A DNA stretch of 64,000 bases from Muribaculaceae bacterium Isolate-104 (HZI) (lineage in GTDB: Bacteria > Bacteroidota > Bacteroidia > Bacteroidales > Muribaculaceae), in contig RIBJ01000039.1 of NCBI GenBank assembly GCA_003762715.1, positions 1 through 64,000 of the forward strand. Direction: 5' to 3'. The notes under the pieces were generated by a model, which made no database searches, was not told the origin of the DNA, and saw nothing but the letters and a program-made list of their open reading frames with translations. The position numbers and the translations under genes are program-made. This document shows, one piece after another, positions 33,343-43,200 of the stretch (the first letter of the stretch is position 1; the number at the start of each line of letters is the position of its first letter).

Positions 33343-35183
33343 CTATCGTAATCCAGTGAAAGTACGCCGTGAGGCATACATATAAATAGGTTCAGCCACC
33401 ATCGACTCCTTTGAGCCGGAGGATTGTGCCGGGTTCTCGACCCGCTGTGATTGCTGTGGCTGCTCATCCCGCTTGACTTCCTCGCCGTCTTTTTCATCGT
33501 GTTTAGGGGCAAGTTCGGCGGTAATCTTGCGGTCGAGGGCGGCAAGTTCGGATTTCAACGCCTTTAACTCATCCTCTTTGCCCCATGTCTTGGCGACGAT
33601 GCCTTCGAGAACTGGAACATCGGCCTTGAGTTTGGCCGTGCGTTCCTCGTACTGGGCGATTATGCCGGGGATTTTCTCCAGAGCGTTGACGAAGTTCATG
33701 CAGGCGGCATGTGTGTCGCTCATGGCAATGAAGCCGTTGTTGAACTTGTATTTGTAGTTGCCTTCGACAACAAAACGGTTCTGGATGCCTTCTCTGCCGT
33801 CAACGACCGTCCGCTCCGATATTATGCTTATCGGGAAGCCATAGACCTCGCCGACACGGACGTATTTACCGTGGGTGTCGGTCGTGCGAGCCAATCCTTG
33901 CAGGTAGATGCCCATGTTCTGCTCATCCTTATACTTACAGTCGTCAAGGACAAGACTGTTGACCGGATTGCCGTCCTTGTCTCGCTGAACAGCAGACTGA
34001 TACTTGGCAGCGTCTTCCTTCATCCGTGCGATAGCCGCCTCATTGTTGGCGATGTCGTGGCTGATGGTCTGGAGTCTGAAACGGGAGTCTCCGATGCCCT
34101 TGTTGAAGGATTTGCGCTCACTCTCCAATGCCGCTATGCGCTTTTCGAGTTTCGCTTTATCCAACAGGTCGGTGTTACCGCTGAGTATAGCCATGTATTC
34201 CGAGAAGTTCATGCCGTTCTTCTCATCCATCGAACCCTCGTCAATGGTTCTGGCTCCCATAGCACCGGATTTCAACTGGGCAATGAAAGTAGCCTTGCAG
34301 TGAAGAAGATTGAACTTGTAGGAGTCCAGCGACTTCTCGACAGCATAGATGATTACATCCACCTTGTTATCAGCATACAACTTGGCAATCTCGTTGCCGG
34401 CTCGTATCGCACGGCCCTCACGTTGTTCAAGGTCACTCGGTCGCCAGGGGCATTCGAGTTCATGGACCGCAACCGCTCTGCGCTGGGCGTTCACGCCTGT
34501 GCCGAGCATGGTTGTCGAACCGAACAAAACTCTGACATCACCGCTGTTCATAGCCTCGATGACAGCCTTTCGGCTACGTTCCGTCTTACACTCCTGAATG
34601 AAACGTATCTCATGCGCCGGGATACCATAATCCTCAATCAGCTTGCGCTTGATTTCGGAATAGACATTCCATTCGCCGGGCTTGTATGTGCCGAGGTCGC
34701 TGAAAACAAACTGTGTACCTTTCTGCGCGTCGTATTTGCGGTAGTATTCGGCAATCATCTTGGCGCAATGGCTGGCCTTGTTGTTCGGATCGTCGCCGTA
34801 TGAAGGGTCAACGAGCCGGAGGTCAAGAGCCATCTTGCGGGCATAGTCCGTGGCAATGAGCATCTTCGCTTTTTCCTCGGTGTCAGACAATGGCGCCCTG
34901 CCGAGTATCGTGGCATCGCCACTCTCGGCAAACTTCATCAGTTTCTCGATGAAAGCCTCCTGCGCCGGTGTCGGAGGGATGTTGTGAAGAATCTCACGTT
35001 TCTCCGGCCGGTCAACACCTACATCCTCGGCGGTACGATAGTCCGTTATCTCGTTGTAGAATGCCGCCAGTTCCGGCACCTTGATGAAGTAGCGGAAACG
35101 CTCCTTCTGAATCAAGTTGTTGGTGACGGAAAACTCGAAGTCGGTTGTCTTCTTGGCGAAGATAGCCGCCCATGCGTCAAAAC
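33343..35183 (-). pseudogene. C-terminal part of the ICE helicase/methylase, cut off by an inserted element
   Basis: From about 35183 the frame reads [20 protein letters not shown] and continues through the helicase C-terminal lobe ([12 protein letters not shown] ... [15 protein letters not shown] ... [11 protein letters not shown]) to a coiled-coil C-terminus. It joins exactly to the N-terminal part at 40268-44498 (ending ELERQEIRS) once the 5.1-kb element is removed. It lacks its own natural start; an internal ATG at 35115 opens a 590-codon frame. Whether any protein is made is unknown. Confidence 0.9.
35177..35183. repeat. Left attachment core of the nested element
   Basis: TCAAAAC here matches TCAGAAC at 40261-40267 with one difference. 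The left copy keeps the Phe codon of the conserved FDAW motif in the host gene, so this is the host version. A mismatch within the exchanged 7 bp is familiar from Bacteroides integrases that tolerate heterologous coupling sequences. Confidence 0.75.
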
Positions 35184-35306
35184 AAACGATAACCTAACGT
35201 GGGGAAAAAGAATATAACTAAATATAGTTGGTTGCAATGATTATCAGCTATTTAGCAAATTGCGAAATTTGATTGATTTGTGGCTTTTTCTACTTATTTT
35301 CGCATT

Positions 35307-35324
35307 TAGTACACAATTAGTACA
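35307..35324. repeat. Integrase arm-type site candidates, left end
   Basis: TAGTACA occurs at 35307-35313 and 35318-35324, an 11-bp spacing. A matching pair with the same spacing lies at the right end (40195-40212). Such subterminal pairs are the usual form of arm-binding sites for tyrosine integrases. Confidence 0.55.
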
Positions 35325-35412
35325 TTTCGATTGTTAATAGAAGTTGAGGGCGATTTTCACGTTTCGCAACGTGTGGCTACCTTTGCTTTACAACCACAAA
35401 ATTACTCTATTA

Positions 35413-36663
35413 ATGGCGAAAATCCAAACACGGAACAAACAAAATCCGAAACTGCAACAGTCCGAGCTGAAAGACGGTCGGGCGAGCCTTTATCTGGAAT
35501 ATTACCTCGGACGCACCGAAACTCCCGTGCTTGACGATGAGGGAAACCAAGTCTATTACACCACCGGGGCAATGGCGGGAAAACCCAAATACAAGGTCAA
35601 GCACGACCGCCGAAAAGAAAACCTCAATCTATACATCTGGATACATCCGAGAAATCTACAAGAGAGGACACAGAACAAGAACACCCTCGCACTCGCCGAG
35701 AAGATACGCTTTGAGCGTGAGCAGGCGTTTTTGGAGGATAGAGCCGGATATAGGTTGAAGAAAGACAGGCAGACCAACTTTCTCGCATATTTCAAAGAGA
35801 AATGTGAATCCGAGAGGTTCACCTACTATGTTCGCAAATCGGTCGTTCAGACCTATAACCGCTTCATCCGTTTCCTCAAAGAAACTCCGAGATACAGCAA
35901 GTATGACAAGTTCCTGCACATGGAGACCGTGACACCCGAACTTGTGATGAAGTTCGCAGACTTTCTCCGAGCCAACGGCAAGGGTGAGGGACCAAACAAG
36001 ATGTACCATTATTTCAAGCGGATTGTCCTTGACGCTATCGAGGACGGTTTGATGAGGGTCAATCCATGCAAGGGTATATCCGTAAAGCATGACCGCAACC
36101 AAGTGAAAAAGGAGGTTCTTACTCTTGACGAGGTAAGAACGCTTGTCAACACCCACTATGAGGGTGAACACAAGGAGGTGCAGAGGGCATTTATTTTCAC
36201 TCTCTTCACAAGCATACGCTGGTGTGATGTGAAACTGCTGACATACGGAAATGTTGACGCCACCACACGCACACTGCGTTTCAACCAGAAGAAAGTCGAA
36301 TCAAGGAGCGCACACAGTGCCGTGTCGTTCCCCCTTAACGATGATTTGCTCTCTTTGATAGGCAAACCGTCAGAGCCATACGACCCCAATGAGCCGATAT
36401 TCAAACTGCCCAACTATTCAACCTGCAACAAGCACCTCAAACGGTGGATTAAGGAAGCGGGGATAACGAAGTGGATTTCATGGCACTGCGGTCGCCATTC
36501 ATTCGCAGTCAATATGCTTGACAACGGTGTCAACATAAAGACGGTATCGGAACTTATGGGGCATTGCGGAATATCCACCACCGAGAAATATCTCCATGTC
36601 TTCGACAGGCAGAAAATGGATGCCGTCAACAGCCTCGGCTCTATCGGCTATGCTATGCCGTAG
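35413..36663 (+). CDS. Tyrosine recombinase of the nested element
   Basis: I place the start at ATG 35413 (MAKIQTRNKQNPK), giving 416 residues; the longer frame reaches into the arm-site region. It has an N-terminal arm-binding domain, a core-binding SAM-like domain (about 110-215) and a catalytic domain with all the residues: Arg in TSIRWCDV, Lys in NQKKVES, HCGR in SWHCGRHSFAV, His in MGHCGIS and Tyr in EKYLHVF. It catalysed insertion into the helicase gene. It reads away from the left att site. Confidence 0.92.
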   Translation: MAKIQTRNKQNPKLQQSELKDGRASLYLEYYLGRTETPVLDDEGNQVYYTTGAMAGKPKYKVKHDRRKENLNLYIWIHPRNLQERTQNKNTLALAEKIRFEREQAFLEDRAGYRLKKDRQTNFLAYFKEKCESERFTYYVRKSVVQTYNRFIRFLKETPRYSKYDKFLHMETVTPELVMKFADFLRANGKGEGPNKMYHYFKRIVLDAIEDGLMRVNPCKGISVKHDRNQVKKEVLTLDEVRTLVNTHYEGEHKEVQRAFIFTLFTSIRWCDVKLLTYGNVDATTRTLRFNQKKVESRSAHSAVSFPLNDDLLSLIGKPSEPYDPNEPIFKLPNYSTCNKHLKRWIKEAGITKWISWHCGRHSFAVNMLDNGVNIKTVSELMGHCGISTTEKYLHVFDRQKMDAVNSLGSIGYAMP

Positions 36664-36671
36664 TTTTTACA

Positions 36672-37005
36672 CCGTGGCATTTTTGGCACTTTGGCATTTT
36701 GGGAACTCTCCGACCGACATCGGAAGGTTCTTCCTTTTTTCGGTGGTCACCATCTATTGATTTTGGTTTGGTTCAGTACGGGGGTGTATATATAAGACTA
36801 AACCAAACCATAAGGCTTAGGGGCGATGAAAAGAAAAATCAGCGTAAAGGCTTTGCACTTTCTGCATTTTCTGCATTTTGGGACTTGAAAATGCAGGAAA
36901 TGCAGATAGTGTGGCGAAATCCGTCAACATTTTTCAGGATTACCCCATTGCACACCTTGCACTCTGACACACTTTGAAAATGCCAAAGTGTCAAAAATGC
37001 CACGG
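36672..37005. repeat. 29-bp inverted repeat enclosing a strong hairpin
   Basis: The left arm (36672-36700, starting CCGTGGCATTTTTG) and right arm (36977-37005) are inverted copies with one mismatch in 29. Between them CTGCATTTTCTGCATTTT (36862-36879) pairs with 36888-36905 over 18 bp with one G-T type mismatch and an 8-nt loop. The shared word is TGCATTTT or TGGCATTTT. Confidence 0.85.
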
Positions 37006-37460
37006 GGTAATATTGGAATAACGCAGATACCATACTCCCTTATTCCTTGATGAAGTTGAACCTTGATTGTGCAAAAGTGCAAAGAATGCAAGGGGTGACA
37101 ACGAGAAAACAATAAGATACGGCAACGAGAAAAAAGACGGGATTTTCGTAGTTGGGCAAGATACCTTTTGAGTTTCTCAAAAGGCTGTGTATGCTCCCGA
37201 CGGTCGGTTGATGCCATTATAGTGACTGCGGTCATTACAATGACGAAAGGCAACGAGAAAAAAGGAGTGCAAGGATATGTTTCGGGATTCCTTTTTCTCC
37301 GAAAAGCCACCGCCGAAACCGCAGTCACGGCCGTGACCGCTCTTTGTTTTTCTCATTGCCATAAGAGGTCGTTTTAGGGTGGAGCGAGTTTATGTTTAGG
37401 TATTACCAGTAATCCCAAAACGCTCCACCTATCATCTCCCGATAACGCCCTCTAACATCA

Positions 37461-37608
37461 ATGATGAAATGACTGAATAACAAAGTGACCAATCATCCGG
37501 ATGATTAAATGATTAGATGAATTGATGACTGAATGATTAATCATTTAAATGGCAAAATGACTGAGTGATTAATCATCTAATCATTCAGTCATTTAATCAT
37601 TCAGTCAC
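37461..37608. repeat. Array of degenerate ATGATTA/TAATCATT words
   Basis: Words such as TGACTGAATGATTA and their inverse TAATCATTCAGTCA are repeated many times, giving a large quasi-palindromic array. The right part (37562-37608) mirrors the left. It resembles in style the CTGAACNN array near the ICE oriT, although the words differ. Confidence 0.75.
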
Positions 37609-37777
37609 TCCCTAAATCAATATCAAAGCCAATGCAAAATACAACTACAACACCGTCATGGAAATTACACAGACAGGAAATTCCTTAGCATATTAGGGAA
37701 TTTTCCGAGCCGCATTGACAAGTCAACGCTGAAAATATCCCAAATATGCCAAAGGTCAACCTTTGGAAACCTCTCCT

Positions 37778-38476
37778 TTACTTTCTCATCATTGAAACAA
37801 AAGCTTTGACATCTATGTCCAATGTCTGATTATTTCGCAAGAACCAATCAATGTAATTTGGATCGATTGCAAAAATTTCTCGAAAAGTTTTTCCTTTATA
37901 CTTTCCAAAAGAAATCACGTCATCGGGAGTTGCCTTTGGAAAAACTCGAGTTATTTCGTCCTCAATAATACGCTCTCTATCCGATGTGTTTTCAGGGATG
38001 TTTAGCAGTTGGTCGAAATCAACCCTAAAATAATGGTCTTTCTCCATTAGCCAAAAGATATATTTTGGGTCTTGGGAATATATCTCTTTTATCGTCTTGC
38101 CTTTGTATTTTCCAAACTCAATAACATAGTCGGGATTTCGAATGGGGAATATTTCGTTCATGTCAACTCCGGGGACATCAAGAAGAACCCATTCTCCACA
38201 TCCTGCGCAGGGGATTTCCTCATCTTTGATATTTGGATAGCACCCTTGTCTATAACTATCATCCGGCTTACCATCCACAAAGCATTTACCATAAGCCTTA
38301 CCATACTTACCCCGTGGCTTTACAGTTTCAACTAAAAAAGTTCTATCTCGATTAGGGTCATGACGTCTTTCTTCGCTTGAAGAACGAGCCAACCCCAACT
38401 CACACCTTTTTACCAAGAATGGGGTTCTCTTGCCAATGTTATAGTATATGCTGAATATATTATCGCTTGGATACAT
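37778..38476 (-). CDS. Protein with two ExoX-C/DUF3820-like FGKYKGKT repeats
   Basis: The 232-residue protein has two copies of a unit of about 35 residues: VIEFGKYKGKTIKEIYSQDP with KYIFWLMEKDHYFRVD (about 120-155), and VISFGKYKGKTFREIFAIDP with NYIDWFLRN (about 188-222). This unit is found in the C-terminal domain of ExoX-like exonucleases and DUF3820 proteins. The N-terminal half contains several cysteines (including CAGCGEW) that could bind zinc. No nuclease domain is present. The function is unknown; nucleic-acid binding is a reasonable guess. Confidence 0.65.
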   Translation of the reverse strand: MYPSDNIFSIYYNIGKRTPFLVKRCELGLARSSSEERRHDPNRDRTFLVETVKPRGKYGKAYGKCFVDGKPDDSYRQGCYPNIKDEEIPCAGCGEWVLLDVPGVDMNEIFPIRNPDYVIEFGKYKGKTIKEIYSQDPKYIFWLMEKDHYFRVDFDQLLNIPENTSDRERIIEDEITRVFPKATPDDVISFGKYKGKTFREIFAIDPNYIDWFLRNNQTLDIDVKAFVSMMRK

Positions 38477-38479
38477 ATG

Positions 38480-38989
38480 CTATTTTTTAGAATTGAACAA
38501 AGGCTTTAGTGCGCTTTGAATTGCTTTACGAACATCATCAGCTTCCGTTTCACCTTGACCCTCTGCCGTACAGGTACAAATTGGACGCTGTGTATATGCT
38601 GATATAAACTGAATTGTAACCTCAATAGAATATCCGAGGTTGACATTTCTGCGCCCAGTTTCTCCAAAGTTCACAATCATTGTTTCCTTTGCGTTGTTAG
38701 GGTTCACCTCATTGACTTGGATAAATCCATTCTTAAAAAGGATACCCGATATTAAAGAGGCTGGGTTAATGGATTTGGTTGTTCCTCCATAAACGCCATA
38801 TTGATTGCCATAAACTCCGGCACTTGACGTGTAATCACCAGTTGGAGATATATAGAAATATCGATAATTATCAATGGAGTCATCGTAAGTATGGATGACA
38901 GGAGGACGCATAGACGCACACCCGCTCAACATACAGATTGCCAATAAAGATATTATGCTTATGTAAGCGTGCTTATAAATCCTCTCCAT
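38480..38989 (-). CDS. Cargo lipoprotein of the nested element
   Basis: I choose ATG 38989 (MERIYKHAYISIISLLAICM), which places a lipobox LSGC at about residue 24. The mature part is about 146 residues, with a Gly/Tyr-rich segment (SSAGVYGNQYGVYGG) and a C-terminal domain with an assembly-like pattern (YSIEVTIQFISAYTQRPICT ... DDVRKAIQSALKPLF). It overlaps the upstream secreted-protein gene by 17 nt and stands 3 nt upstream of the ExoX-C-like gene. I do not recognise the family. Confidence 0.7.
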   Translation of the reverse strand: MERIYKHAYISIISLLAICMLSGCASMRPPVIHTYDDSIDNYRYFYISPTGDYTSSAGVYGNQYGVYGGTTKSINPASLISGILFKNGFIQVNEVNPNNAKETMIVNFGETGRRNVNLGYSIEVTIQFISAYTQRPICTCTAEGQGETEADDVRKAIQSALKPLFNSKK

Positions 38990-39653
38990 TTGCACGATTG
39001 TATTCGTTATCATAGAACATGGTGATATAATATTTGCCATAGAGTTCAGAAATCATAAACCATACTGGCTTTTTGGAACACAAATCCATCATATAATCAA
39101 ACGATATTTTCATTAGCTCCTTTTGCATTTCCTCAGTTGGATTCGCAAGTTCTTCTGCCGTATATTTCTTCAAGATTATGGGCATTAGTTTTTCTCGCAA
39201 TAGCGTAGTGTCTGACAATTCTGCCGGTTGCTGATAGAAGATAGCCTCATATCGTTTGTTCTTTACGCTGATATTGCAGGATATGTCTTCATCATCAGGT
39301 ATAAGTTCATTCCCTAAAGACATATATTTAGGGTTCTTTTCAAACTGCTGTATTAGTCTGTTGAATCGGATTTGGATTGAACGCTCGTCCACATTATTGG
39401 CATCGCATACCATTATTCGGCACACTTTATCGCCATTTGTTGCAATGTGGATATTTACGTCCATCCCATTAAATTTCCCCTCCAAAACATCCTTGTTATA
39501 AGAATTGGCATGAAATCCTTTGGCCTTTAACTTTTGAATCATTGCCGATTTAGAGCCGTCAACAGGAATTCCGAGGAACTGCGTTACGTCTTGTTGGGCG
39601 TATGCACATATCGCAACCAAAACGACGATAACGCCTGCTATTATCTTTTTCAT
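38973..39653 (-). CDS. Secreted protein of unknown function, nested-element cargo
   Basis: The start at ATG 39653 gives a signal peptide (MKKIIAGVIVVLVAICAYA, then QQ) and a mature protein of about 207 residues. Its N-terminal portion (FLGIPVDGSKSAMIQKLKAK, GFHANS) is a pattern seen in Bacteroidales periplasmic proteins of unknown function. An earlier in-frame ATG at 39725 would bury the signal peptide. The leader upstream is strongly structured (39707-39823). Confidence 0.72.
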   Translation of the reverse strand: MKKIIAGVIVVLVAICAYAQQDVTQFLGIPVDGSKSAMIQKLKAKGFHANSYNKDVLEGKFNGMDVNIHIATNGDKVCRIMVCDANNVDERSIQIRFNRLIQQFEKNPKYMSLGNELIPDDEDISCNISVKNKRYEAIFYQQPAELSDTTLLREKLMPIILKKYTAEELANPTEEMQKELMKISFDYMMDLCSKKPVWFMISELYGKYYITMFYDNEYNRANGEDL

Positions 39654-39706
39654 ATTCTGATGTAAGCGCACCTCAGTTACCATAAGTGCAATTAAAAACC
39701 AAGAAG

Positions 39707-39823
39707 CGTGGAACTGTAATGCCACGTCTTAATGCGAAGGTGGTAGGAATACCTTGATGAGCAGATGTGGGAATAACAGCCCCACGCATATGCGTGGAGA
39801 CCATTACGCCGTCTCTTGCTCAT
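39707..39823 (-). ncRNA. Multi-hairpin structured leader or RNA
   Basis: An outer 7-bp stem (ATGAGCA 39757-39763 with TGCTCAT 39817-39823) encloses GTGGG/CCCAC (39767-39785), a 16-bp palindrome CCACGCATATGCGTGG (39782-39797) and GAGAC/GTCTC (39797-39815). Next to it are GGTAGGAATACC (39742-39753) and CGTGG/CCACG (39707-39726). Alternative pairings compete for the same bases. It lies 53-170 nt upstream of the secreted-protein ATG. It could be a cis-regulatory leader or an independent RNA; the type is not recognised. Confidence 0.45.
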
Positions 39824-40253
39824 GTGAATAAAGTTTCCTACGCTTATCGCATACAAGAAGAAGACATAACGCCTCTTTTTTTCAAAATGTCGTGACGGGA
39901 CTACTCCCAATTAACTGCAAAGTTACGACTTTTTGCGTTGCAAGTCAATAGGCTGGGCAAAAATAAGTTTGGTTTGGTTCTATATATAGATATATAAACC
40001 GAACCAAGCCTATAAATATATGCTGGGCAAAAGAGAAATGCATATATCAGTTTTTCTTTTCACCAACCCCTATATCATCCTTTATACCGACCACCGAAAG
40101 AAGAAAACCGAGGCAAAAGAATAGAACTAAAAATAGCTAACACCTGCAAATTAAACTTAAATCCATGCTATTTACTTGTGCCAATTTTCTCACTTAGTAC
40201 ATTTTCAGTACACTTAAAATTGTATTATATCTTGAATATCAAATAATTAAATA
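39824..40253. other. Right subterminal non-coding region of the nested element
   Basis: No gene is supported. It contains an inverted pair GGTTTGGTT/AACCGAACC (39971-40005) around a TATATATA core, mirroring a similar pair at 36765-36809. It also has GACCACCGAAAGAAG (about 40079), an inverted match to TTTCGGTGGTC near 36740, and the arm-site pair at 40195-40212. These shared elements suggest protein-binding sites at both ends. Confidence 0.6.
40195..40212. repeat. Integrase arm-type site candidates, right end
   Basis: TAGTACA (40195-40201) and CAGTACA (40206-40212) are 11 bp apart, in the same orientation and spacing as the pair at 35307-35324. They lie about 50 bp inside the right core site. 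Confidence 0.55.
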
Positions 40254-43200
40254 CTATACATCAGAACTGCGGATTTCCTGCCGCTCCAGCTCATTCGGTC
40301 GTAGATACTTGAAGAGCAAATACAGTTCAGTCAAAGAATTGGAGATTGTCGTGCCACTGAGAAAGGTCGCCCCTAGGTCTTTGCCTGTACGTTCCTGAAT
40401 GGTGCGTATAGCATAGAGAAGATTGAGGGAGCGTTGGCTTCCGTCGGCGTTGCCGAGACCGGCGACACGGGTGTGACGGGTGTTGAACATCAAATTTTTA
40501 TAGTTCTGAGATTCGTCAACGAATATGTGGTCGATACCCATCTGTTTGAAGTCCACCACGTTGTCGCGGTTCTGCTCCATCTGATACTGGATGGTGGCAA
40601 TCTTGGCGGTAAGATTCTCCTTGCGCTTGATAAGACCTTTCAGCATGGCGCGTGACACGTCATGCCCCTGCTGCCTGACAACTTCAAGGTTCTCCTCCAC
40701 GCTGTCAAGTTCCGCCTGAAGAATCTCCTGCTGGATTTCGGGCGACTGCGGTATCTTGCCGAACTGGTCGTGCGACATTATAATGCAGTCATAGTCGTTG
40801 TTCTTCATTTTATTGAAGAACGCCACACGGTTGTCCGCCTTGAAACTCTTTTCATCGGCATAGAGAATCCTCGCGTTGGGATAGGCACTATGGTATGTCA
40901 TGGCAATTTCTGCCACATTCGCCTTCATTCCGATAATCATCGGCTTGTGGGCAAGTCCGAGACGTTTCATCTCATGTGCCGCCATACACATTATCAGTGT
41001 CTTGCCGGTCCCGACTTGATGGTCACAGATGCCGCCGCCGTTCTGCAACAGCATCCACACACAATCCTTCTGCGACTGATACACGGAGTGTATGCCGTAG
41101 CGGTCTCCGAGCATCTTCATATTGAGGTCGGGGAACGTCTGGTGGCTGCCGTCATACTGCGGACGCACAAAGCAGTTGAACTTGCGGTTGTAGAGGTCAG
41201 AGAGTTTCTCCTTGAACTCAGGCGACTGCGCTTCGAGCCAGTCGGCAAAACCGTTGCGGATTTCGTCGATTTTGGTATTGGCAAGCTGAATCGCCTCGCT
41301 GTCAGGCACCTTGATATCGTGGCCGTTCTCATCCTTTCCGGCAGACTTCTTGATGTCGGGGACGGTGTTGTGCAGGGCGTGTTTCAGAAGGCTTATGCCG
41401 TCGTATGTGCGGTAATAGCCTCTGACGCAGAATTCCTCCCATATCTTCATGTTCTTGCGTGGCGCGTCACATGAATACTCGTCCATCGAGGATGAATAGG
41501 CAATCTTTATGTCGGTGCCATACAGATTGCTCATGTAAGCGGAGTATATGCCGGTGGGTATCCACCTCTCGCCGAAATTGAAGTCAAGTTCGGCGAAAGT
41601 GATTTTTCGCGGGGTGGCTTCTTCAAGTGCTTTGAGAGAATCCTGCGCCATAGCGATATATGGCTCGATGCCGTCATATCCGGGGAAGTTTTTGATACGT
41701 TCTTCTTCGCGGTCAATCCATGCCTTGACATCCTCGGCTTTCTGCACCACGTTTCCGGCGATAAACCTGTCCTTGATTTCATAATTCTCCACCAGAGGGT
41801 TATAATATATGTGTCCCTCCAGACTCTGAATCAGATTTTCCTCGGACATATCCACTAATCCGGTCATATAGTCCAGATTGACGGCACCGAACTTGTTGAG
41901 CGATGCAGATAACGCCTCCATAGGAGTATCGACACTTGTCAGTTCATCCACAGCGAATGAAACAGGATGATCGAAGATGTCAGCCTTGACAAACCTACCG
42001 TTCTCGCCGCGCTCCAATGCCAGTGCGTCACGCCCATTGGCGTCAATGAGGATAAATCTCACATTCTGTTTCTCGTTGAGATTACCGTATTTCTCCACAA
42101 ACTCATCATAATACTGATTGAGGTGTTCGCGCAGCTCGGCACTTGCCTCGTGCGTTTCAGCCTCGTAGTTGTAGAGTTGCTGGTATGTCTCCGACAGGGT
42201 GACATAGAGCATGGCGCGTTTCGCCTGTTCCGGCTTCAACTCCAACGGATTGAATGTTGCTCCGTTCTTGCGGACTTCCGAGAGGAATCCGACCATGCCG
42301 TCCTGAACGACCATACTGCCGTTATGGTGGAAGAACTGAATGTCCTCCGAGAAAGGACGGGGAGACATATCCCTTTCGACAGGCTCCGGCTTTTGTGGAA
42401 CCACTCTTGGCTGTCTGCCGGGTATGAAGTCGCCTTCGGTTCTTTCAATGACGGTGCCGCTTTCGTTGATAGTCTCGCCATTTGCAGCGGCTTGTTTGGC
42501 GGCTTCTTCCGCCTCACGTTCCAGACGCATTTCTTCAAGCTGGCGGTGGGCAATAGACATCATGGTTTCGTAGAATCCATTGATGGGCGGATTGTCCTCC
42601 CAGTTAAGAGAGCCATAAAACTCCAGCTCCTTTTCATTGAGCGGACGGAATTTCTTTACGGGTATGTCCTTGACTTCGACACTCGGTTTCGGCTTGGGGG
42701 CATCCTCAGCCTGTTTCGGCTGACGGCGGGGTTTGCCGATAGGCTCCAATTCGCCGAAGAGATTGTAGGCAAACAGGCGAGGGTCGGGATTATCGGTGTA
42801 ATCAGGACTGCCGTCGGTCTCTATATCCTTGGCTGGTTCCATTTTTGATGAATCAACAGGAGCGGGGGCAGGCTTTGGTTCCGGCTCAGGCTCCGCTTTT
42901 GGAGGCTGATTGGGTGTAACCGTTTCAACCACCTTCTGCTTAGGTGTCTTTTTCAGCTTCGGGTCTTCCAACTGTTCGCAGATTGCCACACGTTTGCCGG
43001 CCCGCACAAGTTTGGGCAGATATGTGTCAAGAGCATGATGCGGAAAGCCAGCCAATTCAATATAATTGTCCCTGCCGTTGGCTCTGCGGGTCAAAGTTAT
43101 ACCTAATATTTCCGAGGCTGTCACGGCATCCTTGCCGAATATTTCATAGAAATCACCCACACGGAAAAGAAGTACAGCATCAGGATGTTTCTTTTTCATC

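Larger units (their letters stand above)
36664..37777. other. 1.1-kb structured non-coding region of the nested element
   Basis: I see no supported gene here; the open frames are short and repetitive. It holds a long inverted repeat (36672-36700 with 36977-37005), an 18-bp-stem hairpin (36862-36905), an inverted GGTTTGGTT pair (36765-36809), three CAACGAGAAAA words (37099, 37122, 37251) and an array of TGAATGATTA-type words (37461-37608). The density of iterated and inverted sites suggests a transfer or replication origin. Confidence 0.7.
35177..40267. mobile_element. Nested 5.1-kb integrative element inside the ICE
   Basis: The element interrupts one open frame of the ICE. Removing about 5,084 bp between TCAAAAC (35177-35183) and TCAGAAC (40261-40267) restores ...QEIRS-FDAWAA... 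in frame. It encodes a full tyrosine integrase beside the left end, three cargo genes near the right, and long structured non-coding segments. No relaxase gene is present, so it may move in cis with the ICE or rely on its mobilisation proteins. Confidence 0.9.

Noticed and set aside
33709-34803. A 364-codon plus-strand frame opposite the helicase fragment
   Set aside because: It is antisense to conserved helicase motifs ([11 protein letters not shown]) and has no features of its own.
37441-37620. Possible CRISPR array in the ATGATTA-word region
   Set aside because: The repeats are short, degenerate and both direct and inverted, with no constant spacers and no cas genes nearby.
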